From an uncultured Prevotella sp. (GTDB lineage Bacteria > Bacteroidota > Bacteroidia > Bacteroidales > Bacteroidaceae): DNA of 64,000 bases. Where the stretch lies: NCBI GenBank assembly GCA_900543585.1, contig UQRP01000002.1, positions 1-64,000 of the forward strand. Reading direction: 5' to 3'. This document shows, piece after piece, positions 15,918-24,525 of the stretch. The notes below the pieces were generated by a model that did not search any database, was not told where the DNA came from, and saw only the letters and a program-made list of their open reading frames with translations. A program made the translations under genes and the position numbers. Position 1 is the stretch's first letter, and the number at the start of each line of letters is the position of its first letter.

Positions 15918-17234
15918 ATGTCTAAGACAAACAACAATGGTCGCGTCATTGCGATTGTGGCATGTATCTTCCTCTATGGAATGATATCTTTTGTCACCAA
16001 TCTCGCTGCTCCTATCGGTGTTATCTGGAAGAACCAGCCTGAGATTGGCGGTAGTAACATGCTCGGTATGATGGGTAACTTTATGAACTTCTTCGCCTAT
16101 CTGTTCATGGGAATCCCTGCTGGCAACCTCCTTACTAAGATTGGTTATAAGAAGACGGCTCTCTTAGGTATCGCTCTGGGCTTCTTCGGTGTGCTCATAC
16201 AGTACGCTTCTGGCTTCCCCACCGGTATGGCTGGATTCGTCACCTATCTGTTAGGTGCCTTCATCTCCGGCTTCTCGGTGTGCTTGCTCAATACTGTTGT
16301 CAACCCGATGCTGAACCAGCTCGGTGGCGGTGGTAACCGCGGTAATCAGCTGAACCTCATCGGTGGCACCTTCAACTCCCTCATGGGTACCATCACACCT
16401 ATGCTCGTGGGTGCTCTCATCGGTACGGTGACAGCCTCGACAACAATCGTCGATGTCAACCTCGTACTCTTCATGGCCATGGGTGTCTTCGCGCTGACAT
16501 TCTTCATCCTGCTCTTCGTGCCTATTGAGAATCCGAAGCAGATGGGTAGCAATGTCACCTTCGAGCACTCTCCGTTCGCTTTCCGCCACTTCACCTTTGG
16601 CGTCGTCGCCATCTTCGTCTATGTCGGTGTGGAGACAGGTATTCCAGGAACTCTGAACTTCTATATCTCCGACACGACAGCTAATGGCGCTGGTGTCATG
16701 GCTTTGAACCCAATGGTCAAGGCCGCTGCCATCGGTGGTTTCGCTGCCGGTACCTATTGGTTGCTGATGCTGGTGGGCCGTCTCGTCTCCAGCTTCTTCG
16801 CTTCTAAGGTTTCCAGCCGTGCGATGATGATTGCAGCCAATGGCATCGCTTTCCTGCTTATCCTCATCGCCATGTTCTTGCCGAAGTCTATCACGGGTTC
16901 TATGCCAGTCTTCACGGGTTCCAGCTTTGAGGTCGTGCAGCTGCCGCTGAGCGCTATCCTCATCGTCTTCTGCGGACTGTGCACTTCCATAATGTGGGCG
17001 TCAATCTTTAACCTCGCCACTGAGGGATTGGGTAAATATACGGAGAAAGCTTCCGGCATCTTCATGATGATGGTGGTCGGTGGTGGTGTCCTGCCGCTGA
17101 TTCAGAATGCTATTGCTGATGCTACATTAAACTATATGCTCTCTTACATCATTCCATTGATAGCTATAGGTTATATGTTCTGCTATGCAGCCTTCCTGTC
17201 GAAGAATGTCAACAAGGACATTCCTGTGGATTGA
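15918..17234 (+). CDS. MFS transporter, sugar-permease-like
   Basis: 438 residues with about twelve hydrophobic segments. The N-terminus (IVACIFLYGMISFVTNLAAPIGV) resembles the fucose/glucose-galactose permease branch of the MFS; the loop motif GNLLTKIGYKKTALLGI is the usual cytoplasmic loop 2-3 signature. It is an inner-membrane symporter with unknown substrate. A terminator-like hairpin follows. Confidence 0.85.
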   Translation: MSKTNNNGRVIAIVACIFLYGMISFVTNLAAPIGVIWKNQPEIGGSNMLGMMGNFMNFFAYLFMGIPAGNLLTKIGYKKTALLGIALGFFGVLIQYASGFPTGMAGFVTYLLGAFISGFSVCLLNTVVNPMLNQLGGGGNRGNQLNLIGGTFNSLMGTITPMLVGALIGTVTASTTIVDVNLVLFMAMGVFALTFFILLFVPIENPKQMGSNVTFEHSPFAFRHFTFGVVAIFVYVGVETGIPGTLNFYISDTTANGAGVMALNPMVKAAAIGGFAAGTYWLLMLVGRLVSSFFASKVSSRAMMIAANGIAFLLILIAMFLPKSITGSMPVFTGSSFEVVQLPLSAILIVFCGLCTSIMWASIFNLATEGLGKYTEKASGIFMMMVVGGGVLPLIQNAIADATLNYMLSYIIPLIAIGYMFCYAAFLSKNVNKDIPVD

Positions 17235-17280
17235 TTGCTTGCATGAGATGATTGTTTATTAGATTTGTGAGATAACGTGT

Positions 17281-17312
17281 CGCCCCGTCGTCAGATTCCT
17301 GATGGCGGGGCG
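17281..17312 (+). terminator. Terminator-like hairpin after the MFS gene
   Basis: CGCCCCGTCGTCAG pairs with CTGATGGCGGGGCG (14 bp, two G-U pairs, ATTC loop). The T-run after it is weak (ATTTCGTT). Confidence 0.65.
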
Positions 17313-17493
17313 ATTTCGTTGTCGGTCATGAATGGACGGTTGAGGGATGCCTTTATGCGCCGGATGGTATTAGGGTGCAGTGCCTTGTATTTGTATTGCT
17401 CGTAGTTGCTTACGAGCTGGTCATCATATTCGAATGTTTGTGGGGCTATCCGATTGTAGGATAACTTTATGATGTTTGTTAATTTTTACACAA
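17291..17493 (-). pseudogene. Possible gene fragment in the 17235-17566 gap
   Basis: This 332-base gap holds no intact gene. On the minus strand about 65 codons stay open with a coding-like run (IAPQTFEYDDQLVSNYEQY and then HPNTIRRIKASL) and end in a stop inside the terminator hairpin. No start codon is present. It may be the remnant of a lost gene's C-terminus or chance. Confidence 0.3.
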
Positions 17494-17541
17494 CATGTGT
17501 TAGTAAAAAAGAATTATTTAGGAGAGCTCGTAAAAGTTTTA

Positions 17542-17549
17542 TAATTTTG
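17542..17549 (+). promoter_or_regulatory. -7 promoter element TAATTTTG
   Basis: Matches TAnnTTTG; transcription of the acyltransferase gene would start near 17555. Confidence 0.5.
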
Positions 17550-17566
17550 AACTAAACTATGGGTAA

Positions 17567-18619
17567 ATGGTGTATGAACAGAAAGGATGTGAATATGGCA
17601 ACAGATTTTCGGACTCTTTATGGGAGAAGTCTTTGCCTATGAGTTCATCCCTGCCATCAATGTTAATCTGGAAAACAAATATTATGCCGCAGCGTCATAT
17701 CGATGAAATAGACTTCCAACGGGCGATACTTATCTCTCTTGTCATCTTGGTGCATGTTGTCAACTTTGGCAATATACACCCAAATATCAAAAGCGGCATC
17801 TTGTCGTTTCTCATGCCTACGTTTCTTCTCGTCACGGGTTATCTCTTGAACGTGGAGAAGCCAGTGGACAAGTTTGCTGTGTATTTGATGAGGATTTTGT
17901 TGCCTTACGTCATCATGGTCACGGGCTATATGGTGTTGTCGCTGTATCTGCCTGTTAGGGACGGCATCCAGCAATTAGACTGGTCTACTGTATTCTCTGT
18001 GTTGTGCATCCATTCCATTGGACCTTATTGGTTTTTCCGTGTTATGCTGATCTGTAGTTTTCTCTGCTATGCTACCTTCCACGGTCTGCACAAACAGTCC
18101 AACAATGTCAAGCTTGTCACCTATGGTATCGTTCTGCTATGCGTGGCACTCTTCACGCCTATCATGCGATGGGACCAGGCTTTCTATTTCTTCTTAGGTG
18201 TAGTCTTGCGCACTACAGCAGCCGATTACAATAGGCTGTTCGCACCCTCAGGTCTTTCTGCTGCTCCACTGCTGTTGCTGCTTATTATCTCCCCACAATG
18301 GAATTGGGACAATTTGATGGTGCTTGTTATGGTCTTCTGCTTTCTCTCGTTTGCCTCATTCCTCAGAAAATTCTGTTATGGCAAGCCGCTCAAGAGGATT
18401 CTTTATATAGGGCGTAATACCCTGCCTATCTATATGTTCCACCCTATCTTTACCATGGCAGGGAAGTTTCTCCTTCCTCTTTTCCCATTCGATAGTAGTG
18501 GTATTGCTCATGCCATGGTGGTCGTTGTCATTGGTCTTGCAGGTTCCCTGTTTTTGGCTAAGAGTCTGGACATGCTTCACTTGTCATGGATATTTGGAAG
18601 ACCACAGATGCTAAGATAA
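17567..18619 (+). CDS. Acyltransferase-3 family membrane protein
   Basis: Up to 350 residues; the family domain begins at RHIDEIDFQRAILISLVILVHV, so the real start may be the ATG at 17684 and not 17567. About ten hydrophobic segments follow the acyltransferase-3 (OafA/NodX-like) plan, with the early membrane His (ILVHVVNF) and a late LPIYMFHPIF. Such enzymes O-acylate surface or secreted glycans or lipids at the inner membrane. It stands alone, and the sequence becomes AT-rich immediately downstream. Confidence 0.75.
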   Translation: MVYEQKGCEYGNRFSDSLWEKSLPMSSSLPSMLIWKTNIMPQRHIDEIDFQRAILISLVILVHVVNFGNIHPNIKSGILSFLMPTFLLVTGYLLNVEKPVDKFAVYLMRILLPYVIMVTGYMVLSLYLPVRDGIQQLDWSTVFSVLCIHSIGPYWFFRVMLICSFLCYATFHGLHKQSNNVKLVTYGIVLLCVALFTPIMRWDQAFYFFLGVVLRTTAADYNRLFAPSGLSAAPLLLLLIISPQWNWDNLMVLVMVFCFLSFASFLRKFCYGKPLKRILYIGRNTLPIYMFHPIFTMAGKFLLPLFPFDSSGIAHAMVVVVIGLAGSLFLAKSLDMLHLSWIFGRPQMLR

Positions 18620-18631
18620 GTCAAAAATACT

Positions 18632-18653
18632 GAAACTTAAACATTGAAGTTTC
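18632..18653 (+). terminator. Weak hairpin after the acyltransferase gene
   Basis: GAAACTT and AAGTTTC form a 7-bp stem with an 8-base loop. There is no T-run, so its termination role is uncertain. Confidence 0.35.
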
Positions 18654-18832
18654 CATGCAAAAATAAAATACTATTTGATGATCAAACAGTTATGATATAA
18701 ATGGTAAAAAATATGCATGAAGGAAAAGCTGTGTTTAGCGACTACTAAAGCAGTTACTCTATTTTATGTCATAAGATATAAAGAAAACGAGTCTTGTCTT
18801 TGACTTTTTATATGAAGACCTCTTAAGTTATA

Positions 18833-19198
18833 TTATTGTTCACTTTTGTATAGAAATTTTAATACTAACTCTTCGATGATGAACAAAAATAATCCTAATG
18901 CTATGTAAAATGGAGCCTCATACGGCATGTAATCCATACAATCAACCCAAGTACATATATACCAAACCATGTAGATAGCACCTATAATGGAAGATATCCA
19001 TTTTCGCATCATTGAAATTCCATACATAAGGAAAGTAACAATGAATCCTGTTAAATATAATGTATTACTGTAGAAGTAAAGAATACCTTCTCCAACATCA
19101 AAACTATTTTTGTATCTATACTGAACAAAGGATGTCGCGATAATATAAGCTAAAGACGACAAAATAATGGATAATATTTTTTTTACTTCAATCTTCAT
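18833..19198 (-). CDS. Small AT-rich membrane protein of unknown function
   Basis: 121 residues from the ATG at 19198 (MKIEVKKILSII); the frame extends to 19243 but without merit. Four hydrophobic segments are visible: about 8-24, 38-58, 68-86 and 95-112. No family was recognised. Codons are strongly A/T-ending, unlike the neighbours, and the whole stretch from 18620 to 19510 is visibly AT-richer, which suggests acquisition by transfer. It has its own well-formed promoter on the minus strand. Confidence 0.65.
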   Translation of the reverse strand: MKIEVKKILSIILSSLAYIIATSFVQYRYKNSFDVGEGILYFYSNTLYLTGFIVTFLMYGISMMRKWISSIIGAIYMVWYICTWVDCMDYMPYEAPFYIALGLFLFIIEELVLKFLYKSEQ

Positions 19199-19282
19199 TT
19201 CATTGAACACCTTGGAAATACAATTCTGTCGCACCCAAACCAAACGATACCCTATAACGATTCATCTTGACGGCTCTGTTTG

Positions 19283-19313
19283 CAAATTTAAGACAAATAT
19301 CATAATCTTCCAA
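19283..19313 (-). promoter_or_regulatory. Promoter of the small membrane protein, TTG-20-TAAATTTG
   Basis: On the minus strand TTG (19311-19313) and TAAATTTG (19283-19290) are spaced 20 bases apart. The transcript would carry a leader of about 75-80 bases before the ATG at 19198. Confidence 0.65.
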
Positions 19314-19514
19314 TTGTTTTCCAATAATTTTGTCAAGCAGATCCTAATTATTCTGTCAGATGTCCTCAATCTTAGTTGAGATAACATGAAAGATGAGCCA
19401 AATCGGGTGCTTCCGTTATGTCGCATGTTTTCTATTGAGAGAGGAAATTACAACGGTGCGAAGATAGAAAAGAGATTATTTCTTTTTTAATAAGTATAGT
19501 TGGCAGAAAATGCT

Positions 19515-19522
19515 TATCTTTG
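19515..19522 (+). promoter_or_regulatory. -7 promoter element TATCTTTG of the sensor operon
   Basis: A perfect TAnnTTTG 15 bases before the ATG at 19538. It overlaps a possible upstream TTG start at 19520, which rules that start out. Confidence 0.6.
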
Positions 19523-19537
19523 TCGCGGTTTTCTGAT

Positions 19538-22500
19538 ATGAGCACGGAATATAAGGTCTTACGCCTGTTACGGCAGAGAGTAGAGAGAGTCAGCAGGTAT
19601 TATTTACCTTTATGTATTCTTCTTGTCACCGTCCTTCTCGCTTCATGCGACAGGAAGGGAGATGTCGCTGTGGATGCGCTCAACGAGAAGGCCTATTATT
19701 ATCACTACCGAAACCTTGACTCCACACGTATTTATGCTGACAGTGCTTTGCAGCTTTCTATTGCGGAGGACTATTCCGACGGACATGCTGAGGCCCTCAA
19801 CAACCTTGCTTTTGTAGAGACGGCAGCTATGAACTACGGCAAAGCCGAACGATACCTCGAAGCTGTTGCTGATATTTCCGACAACCAGTTGGAGCTGCTG
19901 GTAGCGGGGGTTCAACAGATGAAGTTGTGCCAGAAGCAGTCACGCAACCAGGACTTCTATACCTTCAGGGAAATAGCTGAGAAGCGCCTCTCACGTATTC
20001 ATGCCGAAGAATCTACGCTCTCCGAACATGAGCAGAAGCGCCTGACCTACGCGCGCTCGGAATATTACATCGTCTTTTCTGCATACTATTATTATGTGGG
20101 GCTCTCCCGTCAGGCTATAAAAATGCTCAACGGCATCGACCCCTATGGCGAGATAGAACGCGACACGGCACAGCTGCTCAACTACTGGTATAATATCGGA
20201 GCCGGTGGTGTCATCACTGATAAGGACAAGCAGAAGGTTGCGGAGAGAGAGTTTGAGTATCTGATTGATACCTACAGTCTGGCGCAACGCGCTGGTTTCC
20301 CTTACTGGCAGGCGCAGGCTCTGCAGGCAATGTCGGAACATCTGCAAGACCCGGTGCAGCGCGACAGACTCATCCGCGACAACTATGCTGCCATCGTCTA
20401 TGTCAATACCGATAATATGCCCGACTCGCTGTTAGCGGGCAATCTGGCGCAGCGTGCATTATCGCTCTTCTCCGATTATGGCGATGTCTATCAGACAGCG
20501 GGCGCTTACCGCACGTTAGCGGAGTGTTACTGGCATATTGGCGACGACCGGTCGGCTCTCATCTGCCTGAACAGGGCCTTGGATGCAGGAAAAGATTCTA
20601 CGAAGCATAGCAAGACACCGACTCCTCAGACGGTAGCCATGACATCGCTCATCGCACAGGCTCCTGACCTTGTGGCTTCCATACGAGAAGATTTGTGCCT
20701 CGTCTATTCGGCTGTCAACGACAAGCGCAACAGTGATTTGAACAGAAATATCTATCTCGACCTTCAGGAGGAGACTCGTCAGGACCGACTCTTAGAAGCC
20801 CGCGCTGCCCAACTTGACAACTCCGTGAGATGGCTCAACATCATGATAGCCACGGTGGCCTTCATGATAGTCCTTGTCATTGTTCTCCTTATCATCTTTG
20901 CACGTATGCGACGCCGTAGCGACAGCCGATTCTCTATCAACAGTCTGCTCAGTCCGTTGAGTCGTTGGCAGAAACAGACTGAGGCTGAGGCTGCTGAGCG
21001 AAGGGAACATTATGAGGAAATTGTAGAGCAGGCTGATGTGGCTCGCCTGCATATCCGGCAGAATGAGGAGCGTAACTTGGAACAACGGGCAAAGGTGCAG
21101 CTCGTCGTCAGTATCATGCCGTTGATAGACCGTATGCGGAACGAGGTGCGACGCCTGACAGCTGCCAACGCCTCCGATGGCAATTTCGCTAAGAAAACGC
21201 AGACATATATCGCTGAACTCTGTGACTCTATCAATGACTACAATAATGTGCTGACCCAGTGGATACAGATGCGTCAGGGCGACCTCTCTCTGCGCATCGA
21301 GTCTTTCCCCTTGCAGTCCGTTTTCGACATCGTGGCCCACAGCTCCACAGGGTTTGCACTGAAAGGTATCACACTGAAAGTGATGCCTACTGATGTTTCT
21401 GTCAAGGCTGATAAGACGCTGACTCTCTTTATGGTCAACACCATCGCTGACAACGCACGGAAGTTCACCCCTAAAGGGGGAGTTGTTATCGTCAAGGCCG
21501 ATGAGAAGGCCGAGGGCGCTTCTCACTTCGTGGAAATCTCCATTACCGATAATGGACCGGGCATGACAGATGAGACCATAGCCCATGTCTTCGACCGCAC
21601 CTATACGGGAGGACATGGCTTCGGCCTGAAGAACTGCAAGGGTATCATAGAGAAGTATAAAAAGATTTCTTCTATCTTCAATATCTGTGACATCAAGGCA
21701 GAGAGTCCTGTTGCCGAAAGCCCTGTCGCTGATAGCGTATCAGCACCATCGCAACGCCGCGGAACCCGTATCTTCTTCCGTCTGCCCCTCGGACGTCTGC
21801 GCATGGTCATCGCTACGATTTTGCTGTTAGCCGCTTCTTTCTCAGCCAAGGCGGCAAGCAAGGCCTCAGCTTTTGCTGATTCAGCTTATCTCTCCAACCT
21901 CATGGGCAACTATGAAACCACCCTGCGCTATGCCGACTCTTGCCACAAATATGTCTCTCCATCCGATACGGCTATCATCCTCGACATCAGCAATGAGACG
22001 GCCGTGGCTGCCTTGGCGTTACATCGATGGCAACTCTACCGACAGCAGAATGAAGTCTACACGCGACTCTTCAGAGAGGCCAGTGCCGATACGTCGCTGC
22101 CTTCCTATGTCAGGGCTATGCAGCGCAGCAAGACCAACAGAACAGTGGCCGTGGTGCTCCTTGTAATGATGCTCTTGGTCATCTTCCCGGCTTACTACTT
22201 CCTCTACTATCGCCATAAACTGAATTATAAGTTCTGCGTAGAGCGTATAGAGCGCATGAATATCATCCTGTTGTCTGATGTCTCTGATGAAGAGAAGCTG
22301 AAGGGGATAGAGAGTTTGGCTGATTTCTCCCGCTTCCATCTCACGATAGAGCAGAAGAGCCGGCTTAAGGAGGTTGTGGAACGCATCATTGATGCTTTGC
22401 AGCAGAATATCCGGGCCAACTCGGTGATGGATACCGAAGCCGAGCTCGCTACCGACGAGTGCCATCGCCTGGAGCTTGACAACAGTCGGCTGCATGTCTC

Positions 22501-23068
22501 CAACAGTGTCCTTGACAACTGTCTCTCTACTTTGAAACATGAGACCATGTATTATCCTTCGCGTATCCGGCAGATGATAGTCCATGGCGATGTCGACCTT
22601 GGGGCCGTTGGCGAGATTATCAACTATTATCATGACCTCTATGCCATCTTGGCTGAACAGGCTTTGCGCCAAGTAGTGCCGCAGCGTATCACGAAAGATA
22701 CTGTGGCTTACATGTTTGAGATTCTGAAACGATGCAACAACGGGAAGCCTGTGGCTGTCTCCACAAGCTTGCGGTCTGAGACGCCCGACGGCAAGGCGCT
22801 CTACGTGGAGGCTGCGGTGACGCTGACCGATTTGGTGGTGCCTGACGAAAAAGTCGCGCAGCTGTTCACGCCTTTCACTGCCAATCTCGACTTCATGCTT
22901 GTCAGACAGATAGTCAGGGAGATGGGAGAAGCCACCAACCTGCGGGCTTGTGGTGTATCGGCAGAGAAGAATGGTGAGGGGGCTGTAGTCGTGCATATTC
23001 TTATGCCGCGACGCTTCCTGCCTGAGGCAACAAACTCCAAACCGAAGTCTGATGTCAACGAAGTATAA
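19538..23068 (+). CDS. Large two-module sensor histidine-kinase-like protein (DUF5112/DUF5113-like)
   Basis: About 1176 residues. In order: a membrane segment or lipobox (LLVTVLLASC, Cys37); a TPR-like sensor region (about 38-430); a membrane helix (about 432-455); a coiled coil and dimerisation-like helices; and an HATPase_c domain with N box NTIADNARKFT (Asn634), G1 DNGPGM (671) and G2 GGHGFGL (691). A second unit then begins: a signal-like helix LLLAASFSAKAA (about 755-775), a short TPR-like loop, a membrane helix (870-893), a coiled coil, an H-box-like LSTLKHETMYY (His1001) and an eroded HATPase-like end (LFTPFTANLDF, VVVHILMPRR). The first dimerisation region (VQLVVSIMPLIDRM) shows no phosphoacceptor His. 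It looks like two kinases fused with complementary losses. Same operon as the response regulator, 31 bases on. Confidence 0.85.
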   Translation: MSTEYKVLRLLRQRVERVSRYYLPLCILLVTVLLASCDRKGDVAVDALNEKAYYYHYRNLDSTRIYADSALQLSIAEDYSDGHAEALNNLAFVETAAMNYGKAERYLEAVADISDNQLELLVAGVQQMKLCQKQSRNQDFYTFREIAEKRLSRIHAEESTLSEHEQKRLTYARSEYYIVFSAYYYYVGLSRQAIKMLNGIDPYGEIERDTAQLLNYWYNIGAGGVITDKDKQKVAEREFEYLIDTYSLAQRAGFPYWQAQALQAMSEHLQDPVQRDRLIRDNYAAIVYVNTDNMPDSLLAGNLAQRALSLFSDYGDVYQTAGAYRTLAECYWHIGDDRSALICLNRALDAGKDSTKHSKTPTPQTVAMTSLIAQAPDLVASIREDLCLVYSAVNDKRNSDLNRNIYLDLQEETRQDRLLEARAAQLDNSVRWLNIMIATVAFMIVLVIVLLIIFARMRRRSDSRFSINSLLSPLSRWQKQTEAEAAERREHYEEIVEQADVARLHIRQNEERNLEQRAKVQLVVSIMPLIDRMRNEVRRLTAANASDGNFAKKTQTYIAELCDSINDYNNVLTQWIQMRQGDLSLRIESFPLQSVFDIVAHSSTGFALKGITLKVMPTDVSVKADKTLTLFMVNTIADNARKFTPKGGVVIVKADEKAEGASHFVEISITDNGPGMTDETIAHVFDRTYTGGHGFGLKNCKGIIEKYKKISSIFNICDIKAESPVAESPVADSVSAPSQRRGTRIFFRLPLGRLRMVIATILLLAASFSAKAASKASAFADSAYLSNLMGNYETTLRYADSCHKYVSPSDTAIILDISNETAVAALALHRWQLYRQQNEVYTRLFREASADTSLPSYVRAMQRSKTNRTVAVVLLVMMLLVIFPAYYFLYYRHKLNYKFCVERIERMNIILLSDVSDEEKLKGIESLADFSRFHLTIEQKSRLKEVVERIIDALQQNIRANSVMDTEAELATDECHRLELDNSRLHVSNSVLDNCLSTLKHETMYYPSRIRQMIVHGDVDLGAVGEIINYYHDLYAILAEQALRQVVPQRITKDTVAYMFEILKRCNNGKPVAVSTSLRSETPDGKALYVEAAVTLTDLVVPDEKVAQLFTPFTANLDFMLVRQIVREMGEATNLRACGVSAEKNGEGAVVVHILMPRRFLPEATNSKPKSDVNEV

Positions 23069-23099
23069 TGAATGGAGGACATCATCTTAGTACAGAAAT

Positions 23100-23825
23100 A
23101 TGAAAGACTTTAATATTATCATTGTCGAGGATGTGCCCCTCGAACTAAAAGGTACAGAGGGAATTATCGCAAGTGACATTCCTGAGGCACATATCATCGG
23201 TACGGCGTCTGACGAGCAGCAGTATTGGAAACTGATGCGAGCCCAGCAGCCTGACTTGGTTCTTCTGGATTTAGGTTTGGGCGGTTCCACCACCGTAGGT
23301 GTGGAGATTTGTCGTCACACCAAGAACTCTTACCCAAAGGTGAAGGTGCTTATCTTCACAGGTGAGGTCCTCAACGAGAAATTGTGGGTTGACGTCCTTG
23401 ACGCTGGATGTGACGGTATTATCCTTAAGACCGGTGAGTTGTTGACACGCAGTGATGTTGAGGCTGTGATGTCTGGGAGGCGGCTGGTCTTCAACGAGCC
23501 TATCTTGGAGAAGATCGTGGAGCGCTTTAAGAAGAGTGTCAACAGCGAGATTATGCGGCAGGAGGCGCTCATCGACTATGATATCGATGAATATGACGAA
23601 CGTTTCCTGCGCCATCTTGCTCTTGGCTATACCAAGGAGCAGATTACTAATCTCCGGGGGATGCCTTTTGGCGTGAAGAGTTTGGAGAAACGTCAGAATG
23701 AACTCGTGCAGAAACTCTTCCCTGACGGCAACGGGAAGATAGGTGTCAACGCCACGCGCCTTGTTGTCCGGGCCTGTGAGCTTCATATCCTTGACATCGA
23801 CAATCTCAGACCTGACGAGGAATAG
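23100..23825 (+). CDS. Response regulator with LuxR-like output domain
   Basis: 241 residues. The receiver domain has the acidic pair Glu10-Asp11 (IIIVED), phosphoacceptor Asp57 (LVLLDLGLGG), Thr87 (IFTGE) and Lys110 (IILKTGE), all canonical. The C-terminal region (about 160-235) reads FLRHLALGYTKEQI, GVKSLEKRQNEL and a longer tail; it resembles a LuxR/GerE helix-turn-helix but is divergent and has an insert, so DNA binding is likely but not certain. It is the obvious partner of the sensor just upstream. Confidence 0.88.
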   Translation: MKDFNIIIVEDVPLELKGTEGIIASDIPEAHIIGTASDEQQYWKLMRAQQPDLVLLDLGLGGSTTVGVEICRHTKNSYPKVKVLIFTGEVLNEKLWVDVLDAGCDGIILKTGELLTRSDVEAVMSGRRLVFNEPILEKIVERFKKSVNSEIMRQEALIDYDIDEYDERFLRHLALGYTKEQITNLRGMPFGVKSLEKRQNELVQKLFPDGNGKIGVNATRLVVRACELHILDIDNLRPDEE

Positions 23826-23835
23826 TTTTGAAGCG

Positions 23836-24501
23836 ATGAGCGATAATCGTAATAAACACTTTTATAGGGGTCTTCTCTCCCGTTGGCGTGGATGGTCGCT
23901 GCTTGTCATCATCCTCAGTGGGGCTCAGGTAGCCCTAGTCCTCGGCTCCTGGCTCTGGTCGGCAGCTAATCCTGAGTCATCGATTCGCCCAATTCTCAGC
24001 GATGGTGGCATTCGCTGGTTTTTCGGCTCTTTTGTGGCCAACCTCTCTTCGCCGCTGTTAGCATGGATACTGCTTCTTGATATAGGAGCGGGGGCCTGTG
24101 TCTATAGTGGATTGTGGAAAGCCGTCTCGTCCGTGGTATGCCGTAGCGGATGTCCTAAGACGGCAGAAGCGACGAGATACCGCTCCGGTATCATCGCCGC
24201 TTCTGTAGCTGTTGCCGTTGAGGCTGTTGTCATATTATTGCTCGTGCTTCCACGTCATGCTATCCTGCTCAGTGCCACGGGGCATCTCATCCCCAGCAGC
24301 TTTTCGGTGAGCCTGATACCTATTGTGGCCTTCATGCTCCTGACGGCAGCCATTGCCTACGGCTTGTTTTGTGGCATCTTCCATTCCTATTCGGATGTGA
24401 TACGCTGTGTACTCCATGGCGGCAACAACCTTAAGGTTGTGCTTGCTGTTTACATCTTGGCTATGGAACTCTGGCAGATGGCTGTCTATGTGTGGAACTA
24501 A
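23836..24501 (+). CDS. Polytopic membrane protein, faintly AbgT-like
   Basis: 221 residues from ATG 23836, ten bases after the response regulator stop, so third in the sensor operon. Five or six hydrophobic segments. The stretch SDGGIRWFFGSFVANLSSP resembles the early region of AbgT-type (p-aminobenzoyl-glutamate) transporters, which run to about 500 residues; this protein is less than half that length. It may be a derived sensory or accessory subunit of the two-component system. The AbgT link is my inference. Confidence 0.6.
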   Translation: MSDNRNKHFYRGLLSRWRGWSLLVIILSGAQVALVLGSWLWSAANPESSIRPILSDGGIRWFFGSFVANLSSPLLAWILLLDIGAGACVYSGLWKAVSSVVCRSGCPKTAEATRYRSGIIAASVAVAVEAVVILLLVLPRHAILLSATGHLIPSSFSVSLIPIVAFMLLTAAIAYGLFCGIFHSYSDVIRCVLHGGNNLKVVLAVYILAMELWQMAVYVWN

Positions 24502-24525
24502 GGGCAGCTGAATGCTGAGGACTGC

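Larger units (their letters stand above)
19199..19537. other. AT-rich intergenic stretch with divergent promoters
   Basis: These 339 bases hold the minus-strand promoter at 19283-19313 and the plus-strand -7 element at 19515-19522. I see no gene, repeat or RNA structure in the rest. Confidence 0.6.

Noticed and set aside
20792..21616. 274-codon minus-strand frame inside the sensor gene
   Set aside because: It covers the kinase boxes of the real gene and has low-complexity Ser/Leu and His runs typical of shadows.
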